From Burkholderia sp. Bp8992 (GTDB lineage: Bacteria; Pseudomonadota; Gammaproteobacteria; Burkholderiales; Burkholderiaceae), in the NCBI RefSeq assembly GCF_003853705.1, contig NZ_QTQI01000030.1, forward strand, positions 1-64,000: a DNA stretch of 64,000 nt, written 5' to 3'. How positions within the stretch are numbered: position 1 is the first letter of the stretch; every line of letters begins with the position of its first letter. The translations under genes were made by a program, and so were the position numbers. The notes under the pieces are model-generated. The model worked only from the letters and a program-made list of their open reading frames with translations, did not search any database and was not told where the DNA came from. This document shows, one piece after another, positions 10,396 through 20,462 of this stretch.

Positions 10396-10533
10396 TCAGT
10401 AGCCGCTCTTGCCTTGTGTGGCGTCGCCGGAGCCGGACTGGCCGCCCGGCGCGGACGAATCGCACGCGTGCGCCACCGCCGACACGCCCAGCAGCGCCGC
10501 GAGCAGCGCGCCCAACCACCATCGAGCCTTCAT
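10396..10533 (-). CDS. 45-residue exported peptide
   Basis: Begins MKARWWLGALLAALLGVSAV. The signal peptide covers residues 1-23 with a likely signal peptidase I site AHA before Cys24. The predicted mature part is only 22 residues (CDSSAPGGQSGSG...), rich in Gly and Ser with a single Cys. It is not a proper lipobox. A strong GGAGGGCGACG ribosome site precedes the ATG at 10533, and a strong terminator follows, so this is a credible gene despite its size. It sits 82 bases downstream of cobQ on the same strand. No function is recognised. Confidence 0.7.
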   Translation of the reverse strand: MKARWWLGALLAALLGVSAVAHACDSSAPGGQSGSGDATQGKSGY

Positions 10534-10615
10534 CGTCGCCCTCCTCCGGGCGGACCTCCGCCCTCCTCTGTTGTACGCGATCGGGCGAAAAATGCGAGGG
10601 CCGCCCGCGCGCACG

Positions 10616-12118
<1,503 letters not shown>

Positions 12119-12192
12119 CGTGTGAAGGTCATTGCGAAGCGAAGGCCGCATTATCGCCCGCGACAGGCCGCCCGCGCCGTTACAATCACGCG

Positions 12193-12747
12193 ATGATTCC
12201 GCACGACCTCACCTTCGTCCTCGGCGGCGCGCGCTCGGGCAAGAGCGCCCATGCCGAGCGGCTCGCCGCCGCCAGCGGCCGCCCCGTCACCTACATCGCG
12301 ACCGCGACCGCCGCCGATGCCGAATTCGCGCAGCGCATCGCGCATCATCGCGCGCGGCGGCCGGCCGACTGGGGCTTCGCCGACGCCCCCGTCGACCTCG
12401 CCGGCACGCTCGCGCGGCTCGACGATCCGCACGCATGCCTGCTCGTCGACTGCCTGACGCTGTGGCTCACGAACCTGCTGTGCCCGGCCGACGGCGAACC
12501 GCTCGACGATGCGCAGTACGCGGCCCAGGTCGACCGTCTCGAGCACGCATTGCGCGGCGCACGCGCGAAAGTGATCGTCGTCAGCAACGAGATCGGCCTC
12601 GGCGTCGTGCCGCTCGGGTCGGTCACGCGCCGCTACGTCGACGAGCTCGGACGCCTGAACCAGCGCGTCGCCGCGCTCGCGACGCGCGTGACGCTGCTCG
12701 TCGCGGGGCTGCCGCTCGACCTCAAGGCCGGAGCACCGTCATGCTGA
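12193..12747 (+). CDS. cobU: Adenosylcobinamide kinase / GTP:adenosylcobinamide-phosphate guanylyltransferase
   Basis: 184 residues, the usual length (CobP in Pseudomonas naming). The Walker A motif GGARSGKS is at residues 11-18. [10 protein letters not shown] carries the region of the guanylylated His, and [14 protein letters not shown] and [11 protein letters not shown] follow. It activates cobinamide for nucleotide-loop assembly. A TACAAT lies at 12181-12186, only six bases before the ATG, so transcription may start at or very near the start codon; no ribosome site is visible. It overlaps cbiB by the ATGCTGA arrangement. Confidence 0.94.
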   Translation: MIPHDLTFVLGGARSGKSAHAERLAAASGRPVTYIATATAADAEFAQRIAHHRARRPADWGFADAPVDLAGTLARLDDPHACLLVDCLTLWLTNLLCPADGEPLDDAQYAAQVDRLEHALRGARAKVIVVSNEIGLGVVPLGSVTRRYVDELGRLNQRVAALATRVTLLVAGLPLDLKAGAPSC

Positions 12748-13685
12748 TGCTGTCGCTGCCCGTCGTCGCGATGCTCGCGGTCGCTGCCGCGATCGTCGAC
12801 CGCGCGATCGGCGAGCCGGCCGGCTGGCATCCGCTCGTCGCGTTCGGCCGCCTCGCCGCACGCATCGAAGCCGCGCTGAACACGGGCCGGCGCGGCCGCA
12901 TGGTCGGCGTCGCCGCGTGGCTCGCGGCCGTCGTGCCGCCGGTGGCCGTCGTGGCGTGGCTCGTCACCGTGCTGCCGTGGCCGCTCGCGGCGGCACTGCA
13001 CGTCGCGCTGCTGTGGTTCGCGCTCGGCGCGAAGAGCCTCGCCGACCATGTCGCGCCGATCGCCGCCGCGCTGCTGCGGCACGACCTCGCGGCTGCGCGC
13101 ACGCTGACCGCGCGCATCGTGTCCCGCGATACGAGCGACGCCGACGAAGGCGCGCTGTCGCGCGCGGCCGTCGAATCCGCGCTCGAAAACGGCAACGATG
13201 CGATCTTCGGCGCGCTGTTCTGGTTCGTCGTCGCGGGCGGTCCCGGCGCGCTGCTGTTCCGGCTTGCGAACACGCTCGACGCGATGTGGGGTTACCGCAC
13301 GCCGCGCTTCCTGACCTTCGGCTGGGCCGCCGCGCGTCTCGACGATGCGTTGAACTGGCTGCCCGCGCGCCTCACGGCCGCAAGCTACGCACTGCTCGGC
13401 GATACCGCCTCCGCATGGCGCTGCTGGCGCATGCAGGCACGTCACTGGGACAGCCCGAACGCGGGGCCCGTGATGGCAGCAGGCGCCGGCAGCCTGAACG
13501 TGCAGCTCGGCGGCCCGGCCGTCTATCACGGCGAGATCGAGGATCGTCCGGCGCTCGGTACCGGCGCGTCTGCAACCGCCCTCCACATCGTCGCCGCGCT
13601 GTCGCTCGTCACGCGCACGCTTGCCCTGTGGCTCGCGCTGCTGGTCGCGAGCGGCGCACTCGCCATGGCCACCCATCATGTCTGA
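12741..13685 (+). CDS. cbiB: Adenosylcobinamide-phosphate synthase
   Basis: 314 residues (CbiB; CobD in Pseudomonas naming). A polytopic inner-membrane enzyme that attaches the aminopropanol phosphate arm to adenosylcobyric acid. Typical motifs are DRAIGEPAGWHPLVAFGRL, VSRDTSDADEGALSRAAVES and NDAIFGALFW. The start codon lies inside the cobU stop region (7-base overlap) and its stop overlaps the next start by 8 bases, so translation is coupled through the operon. Confidence 0.94.
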   Translation: MLMLSLPVVAMLAVAAAIVDRAIGEPAGWHPLVAFGRLAARIEAALNTGRRGRMVGVAAWLAAVVPPVAVVAWLVTVLPWPLAAALHVALLWFALGAKSLADHVAPIAAALLRHDLAAARTLTARIVSRDTSDADEGALSRAAVESALENGNDAIFGALFWFVVAGGPGALLFRLANTLDAMWGYRTPRFLTFGWAAARLDDALNWLPARLTAASYALLGDTASAWRCWRMQARHWDSPNAGPVMAAGAGSLNVQLGGPAVYHGEIEDRPALGTGASATALHIVAALSLVTRTLALWLALLVASGALAMATHHV

Positions 13686-14697
13686 TACACGCATCGCGCA
13701 CGGCGGCAACCTGCATGAAGCCGCCCGCCGCCACGGCATTCCGTACGACGCGTGGCTCGACCTGTCGACCGGGATCAATCCGGTCGGCTATCCGGTGCCG
13801 CCCGTCCCGGCCGACGCGTGGCGCCGGCTGCCCGACGACGGCGACGGCCTCGCGGCCTGCGCCGCGCAGTACTACCACGCGCCCGATCCCGCCCACGTGT
13901 TGCCGGTTGCCGGCAGCCAGGCCGCGATCCGCGCATTGCCCGCGCTGCTGCCGGCCGGCGACGCCGGCGTCGCGGCGCTCGCGTACGGTGAATACGCGCC
14001 CGCCTTCGCGCGCCACGGCCATCGCGTCGTGCCGCTCGACATCGGTGCCGATACGCTGCCGGCGACGCTGCGTCACGTCATCGTCGGGAATCCGAACAAC
14101 CCGACCGCCGAGTTCGTGCCGGCCGGGCGCCTGCTCGGCTGGCATGCGCAGCTCGCGGCACGCGGCGGCACGCTGATCGTCGACGAGGCGTTCGCCGATA
14201 CGGGCGCATCGCAGTCGCTCGCGCCGCAGGTCGATCGCCCGGGGCTCGTCGTACTGCGCTCGGTCGGCAAGTTCTACGGGCTCGCCGGCATCCGCGCGGG
14301 CTTCGTGCTCGCGTGCCCCGACCGGATCGCCGCGTTGCGCGACTTACTTGGCGCGTGGACGGTCGGCGGTCCCGCACGTCACGCGGTGACCGCGGCGTTC
14401 GCCGATCGCGCGTGGCAGGCCGCCGCCCGCGAACGGCTCGCGGCCGACGGCGAACGTCTGGCGGCATTGCTGCGCACACACGGCTTCGCGGTTCGCGCGA
14501 CACCGCTCTTCAGCTGGACCGACGATCCGCGCGCCGCGGCACTGCATGCGGCCCTCGCGACGCACGGAATCTGGACGCGGCACTTCCCGACGCCGTCGAG
14601 CGTGCGCGTCGGCCTGCCGGGCAGCGAAGCCGAATGGCAGCGCCTCGGCGACGCGCTCGCGCACTGCGTGCCGCTGCTGCAACCGGCATCCGCATGA
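13678..14697 (+). CDS. cobD: Threonine-phosphate decarboxylase
   Basis: 339 residues (Salmonella CobD; CobC in Pseudomonas naming). A PLP-dependent fold-type I enzyme that produces aminopropanol phosphate for the nucleotide loop, the substrate of CbiB encoded just upstream. The PLP-binding Lys is in SVGKFYGLAGIRAGF (about residue 207). Other marks are GNPNNPT and the IVDEAFAD aspartate. The ATG at 13678 is preferred over an upstream in-frame codon because homology begins at DTRIAHGGNLHEAA, and the 8-base overlap with cbiB supports it. Its stop overlaps the btuF ATG (ATGA). Confidence 0.93.
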   Translation: MSDTRIAHGGNLHEAARRHGIPYDAWLDLSTGINPVGYPVPPVPADAWRRLPDDGDGLAACAAQYYHAPDPAHVLPVAGSQAAIRALPALLPAGDAGVAALAYGEYAPAFARHGHRVVPLDIGADTLPATLRHVIVGNPNNPTAEFVPAGRLLGWHAQLAARGGTLIVDEAFADTGASQSLAPQVDRPGLVVLRSVGKFYGLAGIRAGFVLACPDRIAALRDLLGAWTVGGPARHAVTAAFADRAWQAAARERLAADGERLAALLRTHGFAVRATPLFSWTDDPRAAALHAALATHGIWTRHFPTPSSVRVGLPGSEAEWQRLGDALAHCVPLLQPASA

Positions 14698-15611
14698 AGC
14701 CGCGCACGTTTCGCCGGCTCGCGCCGGCCGCGATGGTGGCCGTGCTCGCTCACGCGCCGCTCGTGCGCGCCGACGTGTCGGCGCGCGACGACGCCGGCAA
14801 TGCCGTCACGCTGCCTGCACCCGCGCAACGCGTGATCAGCCTCGCGCCACACGCGACCGAACTCGTCTACGCGGCCGGCGGCGGCGCGAAGCTCGTCGGC
14901 ACCGTGACCTACAGCGACTATCCGCCCGCCGCGCAAGCGGTGCCGCGCGTCGGTGACAACAAGGCGCTCGACCTCGAACGTATCGCTGCGCTGAAACCCG
15001 ACCTGATCGTCGTCTGGCGCCACGGCAACGCGGAGCGGCAGACCGACGCGCTGCGCGCGCTGCACATCCCGCTGTTCTTCAGTGAACCGAAGCATCTCGA
15101 CGACGTGTCGTCGTCGCTGCGCCGGCTCGGCACGCTGCTCGGCACGCAGCCGGCGGCCGATGCGGCCGCGGCCGCCTATGCGCGCGATATCGCGGCGCTG
15201 CGCGCACGCTACGCGGCGCGCGCGCCCGTCACGATGTTCTTCCAGGTCTGGGACCGGCCGCTGACGACGCTCAACGGCACGCACCTGATCAACGAAGTGA
15301 TCGAGCTGTGCGGCGGCCGCAACGTGTTTGCGTCGCTCAAGCCGCTCGCACCCACCGTCACCGACGAGGCCGTGCTCGCGGCAAATCCGGAAGCAATCGT
15401 GACGACCGGCGCCGGTGCGACGCGTTCGAACGAACCGCTGCCGAGCCTGGCGCGCTGGCGCGCGTGGCCCGCGCTGACGGCCGTGACGCGCAACAACCTG
15501 TTCGCGATCGACGGCGACCTGCTGACGCGGCCGTCGCCGCGGATCGCACAGGGCGCGGCGGCGCTGTGCGAGGATCTCGATGCCGCGCGTGCACGGCGGC
15601 CGGCGCGCTGA
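14694..15611 (+). CDS. btuF: Cobalamin-binding periplasmic protein (BtuF-like)
   Basis: 305 residues with a signal peptide of about 26 residues (cleavage near VRA). It is a class III helical-backbone binding protein with RVISLAPHATELVYAAGGG, YSDYPPAAQAVPRVG and LKPDLIVVW. These are the signatures of BtuF, which delivers B12 to BtuCD. The btuC and btuD genes are encoded in the convergent operon a few kilobases away. The ATGA overlap with the preceding cobD gene shows co-translation. Siderophore-type substrates cannot be excluded from sequence alone, but the context is cobalamin. Confidence 0.9.
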   Translation: MKPRTFRRLAPAAMVAVLAHAPLVRADVSARDDAGNAVTLPAPAQRVISLAPHATELVYAAGGGAKLVGTVTYSDYPPAAQAVPRVGDNKALDLERIAALKPDLIVVWRHGNAERQTDALRALHIPLFFSEPKHLDDVSSSLRRLGTLLGTQPAADAAAAAYARDIAALRARYAARAPVTMFFQVWDRPLTTLNGTHLINEVIELCGGRNVFASLKPLAPTVTDEAVLAANPEAIVTTGAGATRSNEPLPSLARWRAWPALTAVTRNNLFAIDGDLLTRPSPRIAQGAAALCEDLDAARARRPAR

Positions 15612-15640
15612 TTCACGCGCCGCTGGCGCATGGCGCGCGC

Positions 15641-16225
15641 CTACGCGTCCCAGTGCATGACTTCCCATGCTCGCGCGTCGTGGTCCGCGCGCAGCCAGAC
15701 CACGCCGCCCGTCGGCACCGGCCGTGACAGCAGCGTTTCGAGCGGGACACGCAATACGTGCGACGCGAACGCGCGAATCACGCCCCCATGCGTGACGACC
15801 CATTGCGATTCGTCGAACTGCGCAATCGCATCGGCCTGCCGTGCGACCCGCTCGACGAACTGTGCAACGCTTTCGCCGCCATGTGCGCACGCATGCATCA
15901 GGTCGGCGGCCCACGCATCGAGTGCCGCGCGGTCGATGTCGTCCCAGCGCTGCATTTCCCACGCGCCGAAGTCCATTTCCTGCCAGTCGGCATCGCACCG
16001 CAACGGCACATCGAATGCCTGCGCGAGCCGTTCGGCAACCGACAGGCAGCGCGTCGACGGGCTCGTCAGGACCTGTACGGGCAACGGCACGCCGAGTGCC
16101 GACAGATGCGCACGCACGGCCTGCACGCCGGCATCGGCCGGCGCGGCGAGCGGCACGTCGCTGCGACCGTAGCAGATGCCCGGCTCGACACCGACGGCCG
16201 GATGACGGATCAGGACGACGTCCAT
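15641..16225 (-). CDS. cobC: Alpha-ribazole phosphatase (histidine phosphatase)
   Basis: 194 residues. The histidine phosphatase core begins VLIRHPAV, where the catalytic His follows Arg; the usual RHG is RHP here, as in other CobC homologues. The second His is in VVTHGGVIRAF. It removes the 5'-phosphate from alpha-ribazole phosphate or adenosylcobalamin phosphate at the last step of nucleotide-loop assembly. The start overlaps the cobS 3' end by 16 bases. It ends 29 bases from the convergent btuF stop. Last gene of the riboswitch-led operon. Confidence 0.88.
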   Translation of the reverse strand: MDVVLIRHPAVGVEPGICYGRSDVPLAAPADAGVQAVRAHLSALGVPLPVQVLTSPSTRCLSVAERLAQAFDVPLRCDADWQEMDFGAWEMQRWDDIDRAALDAWAADLMHACAHGGESVAQFVERVARQADAIAQFDESQWVVTHGGVIRAFASHVLRVPLETLLSRPVPTGGVVWLRADHDARAWEVMHWDA

Positions 16226-16986
16226 CCGAGCACCACGAGATAGATCGCCAGTTCGCACAGTTGCTGCGCGAAGCCGAGACAGTCGCCCGTATAACCGCCG
16301 ATCCGCTTCACGAAATAGCGGGCGGCCCACACGCGCACGAGCACGAGCGCCACGCACGTAGCGATGCCCATACGCCAGTCGGGCCAGAACAGCCAGGGCA
16401 ATCCGAATGCGGCCGCGACGCCCGCCGCGCGACCGCCCATCCGCTGCGCGACGGGCTTCGCCTTGCCTTCGGGCCGCACGTAGTCGAGCGTCATCAGCAG
16501 GCTCACGGCGGCCGCGCGGCTCGCCGCATGCGCGGCGATCATCGTCCATGCGGCGCGCAGCGGCAGCATCGACGCAAGCGCCTGCCATTTCAGGCCGAGC
16601 GTGATCACGAGCGCGACCGCGCCGAACGTGCCGATCCGCGAGTCGTGCATGATGCGCAGCACGTCGTCGCGCGTATAGCCGCCGCCGAACGCATCGCAAC
16701 TGTCGGCGAGGCCGTCCTCGTGGAACGCGCCGGTCGCGAGCAGCGTCGCGGCCATCGACAGCCCGACCGCGATCGAAGGAGGCAACACGCGCAGCGCGAC
16801 GAGATAGACGAGCGCGCCCCACGCGCCGACGCACGCGCCGACGAGCGGGAAATACCGCGCAGCCTGGTCGAGATCGCCGGCCGCGTAGCCGATCGAACGC
16901 GGCACCGGCACGCGCGTGAAATAGCCGAGCGCGACGAAGAAGTAGCGCAGTTCGGCGCCCGCGCCGCGCGCGCGGTCAGGCGTCAC
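16210..16986 (-). CDS. cobS: Adenosylcobinamide-GDP ribazoletransferase (cobalamin synthase)
   Basis: 258 residues with GTG at 16986-16984 chosen as start, giving VTPDRARGAGAELRYFFVAL and an 11-base overlap with the cobT stop. A longer open frame upstream lies wholly inside cobT. A polytopic membrane enzyme joining adenosylcobinamide-GDP to alpha-ribazole. The diagnostic acidic motif is GAFHEDGLADSCDAFGGG, followed by MHDSRIGTFG. It acts after CobU and CobT. Confidence 0.93.
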   Translation of the reverse strand: MTPDRARGAGAELRYFFVALGYFTRVPVPRSIGYAAGDLDQAARYFPLVGACVGAWGALVYLVALRVLPPSIAVGLSMAATLLATGAFHEDGLADSCDAFGGGYTRDDVLRIMHDSRIGTFGAVALVITLGLKWQALASMLPLRAAWTMIAAHAASRAAAVSLLMTLDYVRPEGKAKPVAQRMGGRAAGVAAAFGLPWLFWPDWRMGIATCVALVLVRVWAARYFVKRIGGYTGDCLGFAQQLCELAIYLVVLGWTSS

Positions 16987-18031
16987 GATCGTCGACGCCG
17001 GCGGATTCGAAGCTCGCCATCTCGCTGAGGAACGCCGCGGCCGCGCGTACCAGCGGCAGCGCGAGCGCCGCACCGGTGCCTTCGCCGAGCCGCAGGTCGA
17101 GCGCGAGCAGCGGCTTCGCGCCGAAATGCTCGAGCATGCGCCGGTGGCCGGCCTCGTGCGACGTATGCGAGAACACGCAGTAGTCGCGCACGCCGGGCGC
17201 GATGCGCTCGGCGACGAGCAGCGCGGCCGTCGCGATGAAGCCGTCGACGAGGATCGTCATCCGCTCGCTCGCGGCCGCGAGATACGCGCCGGTCATCATC
17301 GCGATCTCGAAGCCGCCGAACGTCGCGAGCACGTCGAGCGGCGCGATCGCGTGCGAGTGCTTGACGAGCGCACGGCCGAGCACCGCGCGCTTGTGCGCGA
17401 GGCCCTGGTCGTCGAGACCCGTGCCGCGCCCGACGCACGCGTCGATCGGCACGTCGAGCAGGCGGCTCATCAGGCACGCGGCCGACGACGTGTTCGCGAT
17501 CCCCATCTCGCCGAACCCGATCACGTTCGTGCCGAGCGATGCATGCAGACGCACACGCGCTGCACCGGCGGCCAGCGCCGTCATCGCCTCGTCGCGCGAC
17601 ATCGCCGGCTCCGCCGCGAAGTTGCGCGTGCCGCGCGCGACCGGCAGCGACACCAGCCGGTCGGACAGTGGCAACGGCGACGCGACGCCCGCATCGACGA
17701 TCTCGAGCGTGCTCTGCGCGACGCCCGAGAACGCGTTGATTGCCGCGCCGCCGGCCAGGAAATTCGCGACCATCTGCGCGGTCACCGCCTGCGGATAGGG
17801 GCTCACGCCCTCGGCCGCGATCCCGTGGTCGCCGGCGAACACGATCGTCACCGGGCGCTGCACGACCGGCCGCTCGGTGTGCTGGATCAGGCCGATCTGC
17901 AGCGCGACCGCCTCGAGCTGGCCGAGGCTGCCGGGCGGCTTGGTCTTGTGGTCGATCACATGCTGCAGGCGTGTGCGCAGCGCGTCGTCGAGCGGCGCGA
18001 TCGCGGGCGGGAAGTGGGTCGGAGTCGTCAT
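16976..18031 (-). CDS. cobT: Nicotinate-nucleotide--dimethylbenzimidazole phosphoribosyltransferase
   Basis: 351 residues, typical length. It makes alpha-ribazole phosphate from dimethylbenzimidazole and nicotinate mononucleotide. The N-terminal KTKPPGSLGQLE, then FAGDHGIAAEGVS, GFGEMGIANTSSAA and the LRLGEGTGAALAL segment carrying the catalytic Glu are all present. The ATG at 18031 is chosen because homology starts at MTTPTHFPPAIAP; 32 codons of open frame upstream are discarded. It lies 61 bases after btuD in the same operon. Confidence 0.95.
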   Translation of the reverse strand: MTTPTHFPPAIAPLDDALRTRLQHVIDHKTKPPGSLGQLEAVALQIGLIQHTERPVVQRPVTIVFAGDHGIAAEGVSPYPQAVTAQMVANFLAGGAAINAFSGVAQSTLEIVDAGVASPLPLSDRLVSLPVARGTRNFAAEPAMSRDEAMTALAAGAARVRLHASLGTNVIGFGEMGIANTSSAACLMSRLLDVPIDACVGRGTGLDDQGLAHKRAVLGRALVKHSHAIAPLDVLATFGGFEIAMMTGAYLAAASERMTILVDGFIATAALLVAERIAPGVRDYCVFSHTSHEAGHRRMLEHFGAKPLLALDLRLGEGTGAALALPLVRAAAAFLSEMASFESAGVDDRDA

Positions 18032-18092
18032 CGGGGAGCCGTGTCGTGGGCGCGGCACGCGCCGCGCATCGAAGGAATCGGAACAGGATAGG

Positions 18093-18902
18093 TCATTGTC
18101 GCGCAGGCCACGCCGGCAGCAGCGCATCGCGGCCGTTCTCGCGGATCAGCACGAGCGGATAGCCGAATGCGTCGCTCGCGCGCTCGGGCGTCAGCACGTC
18201 GTGCACGGCGCCGGCCCATGCGCGGCCGCGACCGTCGAGCAGCAGTGCATGCGTGGCGAAACGACGCGCGAGATTCAGGTCGTGACACGAGAACAGCACC
18301 GTGCGCGGGCCCGTGCCGAGCCATGCAGTCAGCGCGGTCAGGCAGTCGATCTGGTGATGCAGGTCGAGATGCGCGAGCGGTTCGTCGAGCAGCATCAGCG
18401 GCGCATCCTGGCACAGCGTCGCGGCCAGCGCGACCCGCTGCCGCTCGCCGCCCGACAGCGACAGCACGTCGCGCGACGCGAGTGCGGTCAGGTCGAACGT
18501 CGCGAGTGCATCGTGCGCGGCCGCGCGATCGCCGTCGCGCTCCCAGCCCCAGCCGCCGAGATACGGAAAGCGGTTGAGCAGCACCGTGTCGAACACCGTC
18601 GCGCTGAACGCGTCGTGCAGTTGCTGCGGCATCAGCGCGCGGCGCTGCGCGAGTTGCTCGGGGCGCCATGCGGCAAGCGGCCGGCCGTCGATCTCGACCT
18701 GTCCGCCGGCGGGCGGCTGCAGCCCCGCGAGCGTCGCGAGCAGCGTCGTCTTGCCCGCGCCGTTCGGCCCCGCGACACACCAGATCTCGCCGGGGCGGAA
18801 GGCCTGCGTGAACGCGGCGAGCAACGTGCGCGCGCCGGCCTTCAGCGTCAGGTCGACGGCCGCATAGCTCAGGTCGACGGCGTGCAGTGCGGCATCCGTC
18901 AT
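18093..18902 (-). CDS. btuD: Cobalamin ABC transporter ATPase (BtuD-like)
   Basis: 269 residues with Walker A GPNGAGKTT, signature LSGGERQR, Walker B LMLLDEP and switch His in FSCHDLN. It belongs to the FecE/BtuD class of metal-chelate importers. Its ATG overlaps the btuC stop by four bases (ATGA), so the pair is translationally coupled. Combined with btuF on the convergent strand it completes a BtuCDF-type importer. Confidence 0.92.
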   Translation of the reverse strand: MTDAALHAVDLSYAAVDLTLKAGARTLLAAFTQAFRPGEIWCVAGPNGAGKTTLLATLAGLQPPAGGQVEIDGRPLAAWRPEQLAQRRALMPQQLHDAFSATVFDTVLLNRFPYLGGWGWERDGDRAAAHDALATFDLTALASRDVLSLSGGERQRVALAATLCQDAPLMLLDEPLAHLDLHHQIDCLTALTAWLGTGPRTVLFSCHDLNLARRFATHALLLDGRGRAWAGAVHDVLTPERASDAFGYPLVLIRENGRDALLPAWPARQ

Positions 18903-20014
18903 CGCATCGGCCTCCTCAACAACATCCACAGGAACACCGGCACGCCGATCAACGCGGTCATCACGCCGACCGGCAACTGCGCGGGCGCGATCGCGGTGCG
19001 CGCGAGCAGGTCGGCCGCCATCACGCCGCCGCCGCCCGCGAGCATCGCGGCCGGCAGCAACATCCGCTGGTCGTTGCCGAACGCGAGCCGCAGCGCATGC
19101 GGCACGACGAGGCCGACGAAGCCGATCGTGCCGGCCGTCGTCACCGCGGCCGCGGCGGCCAGCGACGCGACGAGATAGATCCGCACGCGCACGCGCGCGA
19201 CGGGCACGCCGAGCGCGTGCGCGGTCGCGTCGCCGCGCAGCAGCACGTTCAGTTGCGGCGCAGCCGGCAGCGCGACGCAGGCGGCCAGCAACAGCGCACC
19301 CCATGCGAACCACGGCGCCGTCACGCCGTTCAGGTCGCCCGTGAGCCAGAAGATGATGCCGCGCAGCCGCGCATCGGGTGCGAGCGACAGCAACAGCGTG
19401 ACGAGCGCGCCCCACCCTGCCGCGATCACGACGCCCGTGAGCAGCAGGCGCGGCGACGCGTCGCGCGCATCGCCGCGCCACAGCTCGCGGCGCGCGAGGC
19501 CAAGCACGAGCGCGACCGAGACGAGCGAGCCGGCAAATGCCGACACGTCGACGAGCCACCACGCGCCACCGGCGATCATCGCGACGAGCGCGAAACCGGC
19601 CGCGCCGCCGGACACGCCGAGCACGTAGGGTTCCGCGAGCGGATTGCGCAGCAGCACCTGCAGCAGTGCGCCGGCCAGCGCGAGCAGCGCGCCGCACGCG
19701 AAGCCTGCCAGCGCACGCGGCAGACGCAGCGTGCGGACGATATCGGCGAACAGCGCGTCGCCGCCATGCGGCACGAGCGATGCAAGCGCCTGCCACGGTG
19801 ACATCGGCACGCTGCCGATCGACAGCGACGCGACGAACAGCAGCGCGACCACGGCGGCCAGCGCGGCCCAGATCGCGGCAGCGCGCGCGGCGCTCATGCC
19901 GTGCACGGCCGCGCGCATGACGCGCGGCGCGTCCGCTCGAGGTTGCCGGCCGGGCGTGACTGGGACGCCGAGCGGACGATTGGGGTCAGCATCGAAGAAC
20001 ATTCCGTGAAGCAT
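18899..20014 (-). CDS. btuC: Cobalamin ABC transporter permease (BtuC-like)
   Basis: 371 residues of FecCD-type permease with about ten membrane segments. Motifs include LRLPRALAGFACGALLALAG, LRNPLAEPYVLGVSGGA, GTIGFVGLVVPHALRL and DLLARTA. About 35 hydrophilic residues precede the first segment; starts at internal Mets are possible. The ATG at 20014 is kept because a GGGGAGGCGGGG ribosome site precedes it. First gene of the btuCD-cobTSC operon, directly downstream of the cobalamin riboswitch, so it should be repressed when B12 is plentiful. Confidence 0.92.
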   Translation of the reverse strand: MLHGMFFDADPNRPLGVPVTPGRQPRADAPRVMRAAVHGMSAARAAAIWAALAAVVALLFVASLSIGSVPMSPWQALASLVPHGGDALFADIVRTLRLPRALAGFACGALLALAGALLQVLLRNPLAEPYVLGVSGGAAGFALVAMIAGGAWWLVDVSAFAGSLVSVALVLGLARRELWRGDARDASPRLLLTGVVIAAGWGALVTLLLSLAPDARLRGIIFWLTGDLNGVTAPWFAWGALLLAACVALPAAPQLNVLLRGDATAHALGVPVARVRVRIYLVASLAAAAAVTTAGTIGFVGLVVPHALRLAFGNDQRMLLPAAMLAGGGGVMAADLLARTAIAPAQLPVGVMTALIGVPVFLWMLLRRPMR

Positions 20015-20047
20015 TGCGCGCCCCGCCTCCCCGCAGGCCGCGCGTCA

Positions 20048-20295
20048 TGAAGCCCGTGCGGGCTTCCCGTCTCGGCCGGTATCCGGGCTGGCGGCGGTCC
20101 GGCTCGCCTTCCCGCGCGTGTCACGCGCAGTGGCCCGCGCCCGCATGCGACACCTGCATGCAAGACGCGCCCGAGCCGGCCTGCGTCAAGGGACGCGGCC
20201 GCTTACCGTTGCGGGGGCAGCGCAGGTTGGCACGCTCCCTGAGCGCGCGCCCTGCTTCCCGTTTAACCGCGCGTGCCACGCGCGAGCACCGAGGC
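20048..20295 (-). ncRNA. Cobalamin riboswitch controlling btuCD-cobTSC
   Basis: On the minus strand the leader contains the conserved aptamer elements in the right order. These are the GGTGC start (about 20291-20286), GGTTAAACGGGAAGC, CCCCCGCAACGGTAAG (about 20216-20202), GCCACTG (20134-20128), GGGAAGGC, and the B12 box AGCCCGGATACCGGCC (20089-20074). Downstream, GAAGCCCGCACGGGCTTC (20066-20049) forms a hairpin between the B12 box and the btuC ribosome site, a plausible part of the expression platform. No T tract follows it, so control is more likely at translation initiation than by termination. It occupies most of the gene-free stretch 20015-20462. Confidence 0.93.
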
Positions 20296-20301
20296 GGCGC
20301 C

Positions 20302-20330
20302 AGTTTAGGAGCGGGTTGCGCGAGCGTCAA
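20302..20330 (-). promoter_or_regulatory. Sigma70 promoter of the riboswitch operon
   Basis: Minus strand TTGACG (20330-20325), 17-base spacer, TAAACT (20307-20302). The predicted start falls near 20295, right where the aptamer begins. Confidence 0.75.
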
Positions 20331-20462
20331 GGAAGCATCCGGACACGTGCGGGAAGCACCGATTCACGGCGAGAAGCGGGGGTGTTACGACTGGAAACGT
20401 TACAGATGTCGGATTGCGCGTTATTCCGCGCTAAAATGCTGGGTCTTTAGAGGACGCAGCAA

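Noticed and set aside
12119..12192. A second B12 riboswitch between cobQ and cobU
   Set aside because: The 74-base gap is too short for the aptamer and lacks the B12 box.
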